From positions 1-5,047 of the forward strand of contig CAIUZX010000561.1 of NCBI GenBank assembly GCA_903903715.1: a stretch of DNA of 5,047 nucleotides, in the 5' to 3' direction. Made by a program: the position numbers and the translations under genes. The first letter of the stretch is position 1. Each line of letters starts with the position of its first letter. The notes beneath the pieces are model-generated. The model was not told the origin of the DNA and did not search any database. It was given only the letters and a program-made list of their open reading frames with translations. Positions 1-5,047 of the stretch are shown here, piece after piece. The DNA is from an uncultured Caulobacterales bacterium (GTDB lineage: Bacteria > Pseudomonadota > Alphaproteobacteria > Caulobacterales > Caulobacteraceae).

Positions 1-2275
<2,275 letters not shown>

Positions 2276-2477
2276 CGAATTTCCGAACTTCCGGCCGGCG
2301 ACGCGTTTCCGCCTCCGGCGACATGGGATCTCCGCCGGGGTGAGGGGCGGAGAAGGGGACCGCCGACGGCGCCTTAGCCATGAGCGGCGCAAAGCCGACG
2401 CCTGACCGTACAAGGACGAAAGGGCGACGACGTGCGTAAACGAACGGTCAAAAACCGCTCGACTTGCGCGCGGGCGA

Positions 2478-2506
2478 GACTTAAGCACCCGTCGGGGGCC
2501 TGTCAA
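2478..2506 (-). promoter_or_regulatory. Candidate housekeeping-sigma promoter for secA
   Basis: On the minus strand there is a perfect TTGACA (plus-strand TGTCAA at 2501-2506), followed after 16-17 bases by a TTAAGT/TAAGTC -10-like element. The same stretch can be read as TTGACAG, 13 bases, then GCTTAAGTC (plus-strand 2478-2486). That resembles the Caulobacter housekeeping pattern TTGACGS-N10-14-GCTANAWC, with mismatches in the -10. A start of transcription near 2470 would give secA an untranslated leader of about 195 bases. The -35 is convincing and the -10 is only moderate. It is inferred from sequence alone. A second TTGACC lies closer to secA (plus-strand GGTCAA, 2446-2451) but has no visible -10. 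Confidence 0.4.
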
Positions 2507-2521
2507 CGCGAAGCCTTGAGC

Positions 2522-2549
2522 TTGCAGGGGCGATGCGCCACACTTTTAT
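2522..2549 (+). promoter_or_regulatory. Weak candidate promoter for the lipoprotein-argJ pair
   Basis: TTGCAG (2522-2527) is separated by 16 bases from TTTTAT (2544-2549), which lies in the only T-rich patch upstream of the lipoprotein gene. The match is 3/6 to the -35 consensus and 4/6 to the -10 consensus. An alternative -35, TTGAGC at 2516-2521, matches better but sits 22 bases from the -10, which is too far. Transcription would start near 2556 and give a leader of about 30 bases. A promoter is expected hereabouts because the upstream gene is divergent, but the exact elements are uncertain. Confidence 0.2.
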
Positions 2550-2587
2550 TCGACTCTTCGCCTAAGTTCCGTAACAGGTCGCCTTTC

Positions 2588-3568
2588 ATGAAACGCCTCG
2601 TTCCCGGATGTCTCCTTCTGGCGTCGGTGCTTCTTACGCTGAGCGCCTGCAACGCGCGTGTCGGCACGGGCGGTAAGCCCGAGCCCGGCGACAAGGTCGT
2701 GGCCAAGGTGGGCGGCGACGTGATCTGGACCTCGGACGTCAAGCGCGAGGCCGTCGCCCAGGGCGTGATCACGGAGGGCGAGCCCCTCGATCCTGCGTCC
2801 ACCCAGTTCCGCTCCACCCTCGATGAGGTCATTGACCAGAAGCTCCTGGCCCGCGAAGCCCTGCGCATGAAGCTCGACAAGGACCCGAGGGCCGCGCGGC
2901 GGATCGAGACCGCGCGCGAGAAGGTGCTGGGCGACGTGCTGGTCGAAGGCCGTGTGGACCGGGCTGTGAACGAGACCGCGGTGCGCACGCTCTATTCAGA
3001 ACAGCAGCGCCTCGCCAAGGCGGGGGAGGAGCTGCGCGCCCGTCAGATCGTCGTGGCCACCCAGGCGGAGGCGGACTCGATCCGCAAGCTTCTGGTCACC
3101 GGCGCCTCCTTCGACGCTGTGGCCATGCAGAAGTCGATTGACCAGAACACCCGCTTCAACGGCGGCGATCTCGGCTACTTCACCCTCGACGCCATGCCGG
3201 AGGCCTACAGCATGGCCCTTAAGGCGGCGAAGGCGGGGGAAGTGATCGGGCCGTTCGAGACCCCGGCGGGCTTCACGATCGTCAAGATCGAGGATCGCCG
3301 CCCCGAGCAACCGATTAGCCTGGACGAGGCCCGGCCCCAGATCGTGCGCTTCCTGACTTATGACGAGATCCGCACCCTGCTGGCCAAGCTCCGGGCCGCC
3401 ACCAAGGTCGATATCCTGGTCAAGGCGCCTGTCGCCGTGCCGGGCACCGCGAAGGAGCCCGCCAACGCCAACGCCGCCCCGGCGCCGGCTCCGCCCGCGG
3501 CCAACCCGCCCAAGTCGCCCGCCGCCACGGCCTCCGCCAAGCCCGCCCCCGCCAAGTCCGCGCACTAG
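2588..3568 (+). CDS. SurA/PpiC-type (parvulin-like) peptidyl-prolyl isomerase lipoprotein
   Basis: This is a predicted 326-residue periplasmic folding factor. Residues 1-21 form a lipoprotein signal: MKR, a hydrophobic core and the lipobox LSAC with Cys21 as the lipidated residue. Asn at +2 is not the inner-membrane retention Asp of the E. coli Lol rule, so outer-membrane anchoring is plausible. Residues about 35-140 form a SurA-N-like helical segment beginning VVAKVGGDVI. Residues about 147-237 form a parvulin-like domain with GGDLGYF (192-198) and GPFETPAGFTIVKIEDRRP (221-239). The usual active-site histidines are replaced by Gln153 (ARQIVV, usually xxHILV) and Thr230 (GFTIVKI, usually GxHIIKV), so isomerase activity is doubtful and a chaperone role likelier. 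Residues about 279-326 are a Pro/Ala/Lys-rich, probably disordered tail. The ATG at 2588 is chosen because the signal peptide starts there. It has a weak ACAGG nine bases upstream, and an in-frame GTG at 2432 would bury the signal. argJ follows after 40 bases. Confidence 0.88.
   Translation: MKRLVPGCLLLASVLLTLSACNARVGTGGKPEPGDKVVAKVGGDVIWTSDVKREAVAQGVITEGEPLDPASTQFRSTLDEVIDQKLLAREALRMKLDKDPRAARRIETAREKVLGDVLVEGRVDRAVNETAVRTLYSEQQRLAKAGEELRARQIVVATQAEADSIRKLLVTGASFDAVAMQKSIDQNTRFNGGDLGYFTLDAMPEAYSMALKAAKAGEVIGPFETPAGFTIVKIEDRRPEQPISLDEARPQIVRFLTYDEIRTLLAKLRAATKVDILVKAPVAVPGTAKEPANANAAPAPAPPAANPPKSPAATASAKPAPAKSAH
3422..3565 (+). other. Pro/Ala/Lys low-complexity tail of the lipoprotein gene
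   Basis: The last 48 codons of the lipoprotein gene encode a tail of Ala, Pro, Lys, Asn and Ser with no predicted fold. Five lysines are spaced through it (residues 279, 289, 309, 318, 323). The DNA is correspondingly skewed: bases 3481-3540 contain 33 C, 17 G, 7 A and 3 T. Short units such as GCCAAC, CCCGCC and GCCAAG recur but do not form a regular tandem repeat. The tail could act as a flexible spacer in the periplasm or associate with the cell wall; that is inference. Such a stretch is likely to vary in length between relatives. Confidence 0.6.
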
Positions 3569-3608
3569 GGCTTGCTCCCACCCTTTCCTTCTCCGATCCG
3601 AGACGCGC

Positions 3609-4871
3609 ATGAGCACTCCGACATCGCCGGGCAAGCCCGGTCTTTCTGTGTCGCCACTGGCGGTGGCTCTGCCGGCGTTCGGTCGCATCGCCGGGGTGCG
3701 TCTCGCGGTCGGTCGCGCGGGCTTCTACAAGCATGAGCGTCCGGACGTGCTGTTGATGGCGTTCGACGACGGGGCGATGGCGGCGGGGGTGTTCACGCGG
3801 CACGGGGTCGGCTCCGCCCCCGTGGACTGGTGCCAGTCGGCGATCCAGCAGAACGGCGGCGCTGTACGCGCGCTGGTGTGCAACGCCGGTTGCGCCAACA
3901 GCTTCACCGGTCCTCCGGGGGCGGAGGCGGCCCGCCGCACGGCCGCCGCGGCCGCGCACGCCCTGTCCGCCGCGCCGGAGGAGGTCATGCTGGCCTCGAC
4001 CGGCGTGATCGGCGTGCTGCTGGATGCGGCAAAGATCGAGGCGGTGTTGCCGGAGATCGCTGCGCGCCTGTCACCGGATGGCTGGGCCGAGGCTTCGGAA
4101 GCCATCATGACGACGGACACCTTCCCCAAGGGCGCGGTGGCCGAAGCGACGATCGACGGCCACACGGTCCGGATCGCCGGAATCGCCAAGGGCTCCGGCA
4201 TGATCGCGCCGAACATGGCCACGATGCTTGCCTTCGTGGCGACGGATGCGGCGATCTCGTCGCTCGCCTTGCAGGACATGCTGGGCGTCGCGATCACGGA
4301 CACGTTCAACGCCGTCACTGTGGACGGGGACCGCTCGACCAACGACACCTGCCTCGTCATCGCCACAGGCAAGGCGGGGCATGCGCCCGCGCTGGAGGCC
4401 ACCGATCCCCGACTATCCGGCTTCAAGGTCGCCCTGCGGGACGTGCTGATGAGCCTCGCCCAACAACTCGTGCGGGACGGGGAGGGCGCCACCAAATTTG
4501 TCCGCGTGGACGTGACGGGCGCGGCCAGCGACGCCTCCGCCCGCAAGATCGCGAGGACCATCTGCGAGAGCCCGCTGGTCAAGACCGCCATCGCCGGCGA
4601 GGACGCCAACTGGGGGCGTCTTGTCATGGCGGTGGGCCGGGCCGACGAGCCGATCCGCCGCGAGGCCATCGCCATCCACTTCGGCCCGCTTTGCGCGGCG
4701 AAGGACGGCATGGTCGCCCCCGGCTACGACGAGGCGGCGATGAGCGCCTACATGAAGGGGCAGGAGCTGGAGATCTCGGTCGATGTCGGCGTCGGCGCAG
4801 GACGGGCCAGCATGTGGACCTGCGACCTGACCAAACGCTATGTCGAGATCAACGGCGACTATCGCAGCTGA
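3609..4871 (+). CDS. argJ: Bifunctional glutamate N-acetyltransferase / amino-acid acetyltransferase ArgJ
   Basis: ArgJ moves the acetyl group from N-acetylornithine to glutamate, giving ornithine and N-acetylglutamate in the cyclic arginine pathway. Bifunctional members can also use acetyl-CoA. The 420 residues show family landmarks in order: SPLAVALPAFGRIAGVRLAV (15-34), GVFTRHGVGSAPVDWC (60-75), the oxyanion segment ASTGVIG (129-135), TTDTFPKGA (168-176), KGSGMIAPNMATML (194-207), DGEGATKF (290-297), the segment 319-339 with ESPLVKTA and NWGR, and the C-terminal YVEINGDYRS. The precursor is known to cleave itself before the Thr of MATML, here Thr205 (codon 4221-4223), which becomes the nucleophile of the beta chain. 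The family start lies near here, and ATG 3609 has only a weak GAGA five bases upstream. Small departures are CNAGCAN at 91-97, where relatives usually have xNxGNAN, and Arg242 in VDGDRSTND. It is probably co-transcribed with the lipoprotein gene, as the 40-base gap has no terminator. Confidence 0.97.
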   Translation: MSTPTSPGKPGLSVSPLAVALPAFGRIAGVRLAVGRAGFYKHERPDVLLMAFDDGAMAAGVFTRHGVGSAPVDWCQSAIQQNGGAVRALVCNAGCANSFTGPPGAEAARRTAAAAAHALSAAPEEVMLASTGVIGVLLDAAKIEAVLPEIAARLSPDGWAEASEAIMTTDTFPKGAVAEATIDGHTVRIAGIAKGSGMIAPNMATMLAFVATDAAISSLALQDMLGVAITDTFNAVTVDGDRSTNDTCLVIATGKAGHAPALEATDPRLSGFKVALRDVLMSLAQQLVRDGEGATKFVRVDVTGAASDASARKIARTICESPLVKTAIAGEDANWGRLVMAVGRADEPIRREAIAIHFGPLCAAKDGMVAPGYDEAAMSAYMKGQELEISVDVGVGAGRASMWTCDLTKRYVEINGDYRS

Positions 4872-5047
4872 TCCGCCTTTGAGCGGGTGAGGACGACGGC
4901 GAACAGGGCGCTGAGCACAAACGGGCCTGTCGGGACATGGATCGCGCTGCCGATCAGGCGCGACACCAGCGGCAGGAGAAACGCTGCGATCATCACGCTC
5001 TTCTCCCAGGGCAGAAAGCCGGTGCGCCGCCCCTCGCGAAACAGCCA
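4859..5047 (-). CDS. C-terminal end of a membrane protein, probably GT87/DUF2029-type glycosyltransferase (partial)
   Basis: Only the last 62 codons are visible, and the gene continues past the right edge. The fragment begins WLFREGRRTGFLPWEKS, then shows a hydrophobic helix (VMIAAFLLPLVSRLIGSAI, residues about 18-36), a short HVPTGP turn and a second hydrophobic helix (about 42-53), ending in a basic tail, TRSKADQLR. The REGxRTGFxPWEK stretch followed by two short membrane segments resembles the C-terminus of DUF2029/GT87 polytopic glycosyltransferases, which use polyprenyl-phosphate sugars in the inner membrane. I judge this from memory of the family, and so few residues cannot settle it. 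The stop codon (plus-strand CTA at 4859-4861) lies inside the end of argJ, so the two convergent genes overlap by 13 bases. Another polytopic membrane protein is the main alternative. Confidence 0.6.
   Translation of the reverse strand, partial: WLFREGRRTGFLPWEKSVMIAAFLLPLVSRLIGSAIHVPTGPFVLSALFAVVLTRSKADQLR

Larger units (their letters stand above)
2276..2587. other. Intergenic divergent control region between secA and the PpiC-type lipoprotein gene
   Basis: These 312 bases lie between two divergent starts and hold no credible gene. The half nearest the lipoprotein gene (about 2470-2560) is less GC-rich and carries the promoter-like elements. The half nearest secA (about 2276-2470) would be transcribed as the secA leader and has several short inverted repeats: CCGGCG/CGCCGG at 2315-2338, the 11-base palindrome CGCCGACGGCG at 2361-2371, CGGC/GCCG at 2385-2397 and CGGT/ACCG at 2445-2457. 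In DNA this GC-rich, short inverted repeats are expected by chance, so no operator or riboswitch is claimed. One GANTC site (GACTC, 2552-2556), the recognition sequence of the Caulobacter CcrM methylase, lies just upstream of the lipoprotein gene. Confidence 0.7.

Noticed and set aside
2361..2371. Palindrome CGCCGACGGCG as an operator
   Set aside because: It is 11 bases long, has no second copy nearby and is made only of bases that dominate this GC-rich leader, so chance is sufficient.
2432..2587. N-terminal extension of the lipoprotein from a GTG at 2432
   Set aside because: The extension would place 52 basic, unstructured residues ahead of a clear lipoprotein signal peptide that begins at the ATG at 2588. 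It also has no supporting ribosome binding site and would cover the probable promoters.
3360..3608. Extended argJ start inside the lipoprotein gene
   Set aside because: The extra 83 residues are an Arg/Pro/Ser-rich shadow of the lipoprotein's tail in another frame. ArgJ family similarity begins shortly after the ATG at 3609.
2996..3688. A 230-codon minus-strand frame opposite the lipoprotein gene
   Set aside because: Its product is a Gly/Arg/Leu-rich shadow with no domain, and the plus strand in the same place encodes a coherent SurA/PpiC-type protein.
3725..4711. Long minus-strand and alternative plus-strand frames across argJ (including 3830-4882)
   Set aside because: All lie within argJ, which is intact and conserved. 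Their products are Ser/Ala- or Arg/Gly-rich and typical of off-frame translation in GC-rich DNA.
4871..4888. Hairpin ATCCGC/GCGGGT after argJ as a terminator
   Set aside because: The stem is only six pairs including a wobble, no T-run follows on either strand, and it lies inside the coding region of the convergent gene.

Overview
The window is high-GC DNA with ordinary housekeeping genes. It reads as chromosomal DNA of an alphaproteobacterium, most likely Caulobacterales-like (Caulobacter/Brevundimonas type). That placement rests on the SecA and ArgJ sequence style, the strong G/C third-position bias and the gene order. It is inference, because no rRNA or other marker is present. I see no mobile element, CRISPR array, tRNA, rRNA or obvious horizontally acquired segment. 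I did not find a convincing undescribed system.

Layout. On the minus strand, the first 758 codons of secA run from the start codon at 2275 to the left edge, so the C-terminal part lies outside the window. A 312-base intergenic region (2276-2587) separates secA from a divergent plus-strand pair. The first gene of the pair encodes a 326-residue lipoprotein of the SurA/PpiC (parvulin) class (2588-3568). Only 40 bases later comes argJ, a complete 420-residue bifunctional ornithine acetyltransferase/N-acetylglutamate synthase (3609-4871). At the right edge a minus-strand gene enters. Only its last 62 codons are visible, they look like the membrane C-terminus of a GT87/DUF2029-type glycosyltransferase, and its stop overlaps the argJ stop tail to tail by 13 bases.

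How the genes relate. SecA is the ATPase that drives preproteins through SecYEG. The divergent lipoprotein is itself a Sec substrate and probably acts as a folding chaperone for exported proteins in the periplasm, so the two form an export-and-fold pair around one control region. argJ supplies the acetyl-recycling step of arginine biosynthesis. It is probably co-transcribed with the lipoprotein gene, because the gap is short and holds no terminator.

The points most worth a second look are three. The parvulin domain lacks both histidines of the usual active-site pair. The secA leader is about 200 nt long, with a good upstream promoter candidate and an out-of-frame start that has a better ribosome binding site than secA itself. 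A reading frame open across all visible secA on the opposite strand is explained by codon use.
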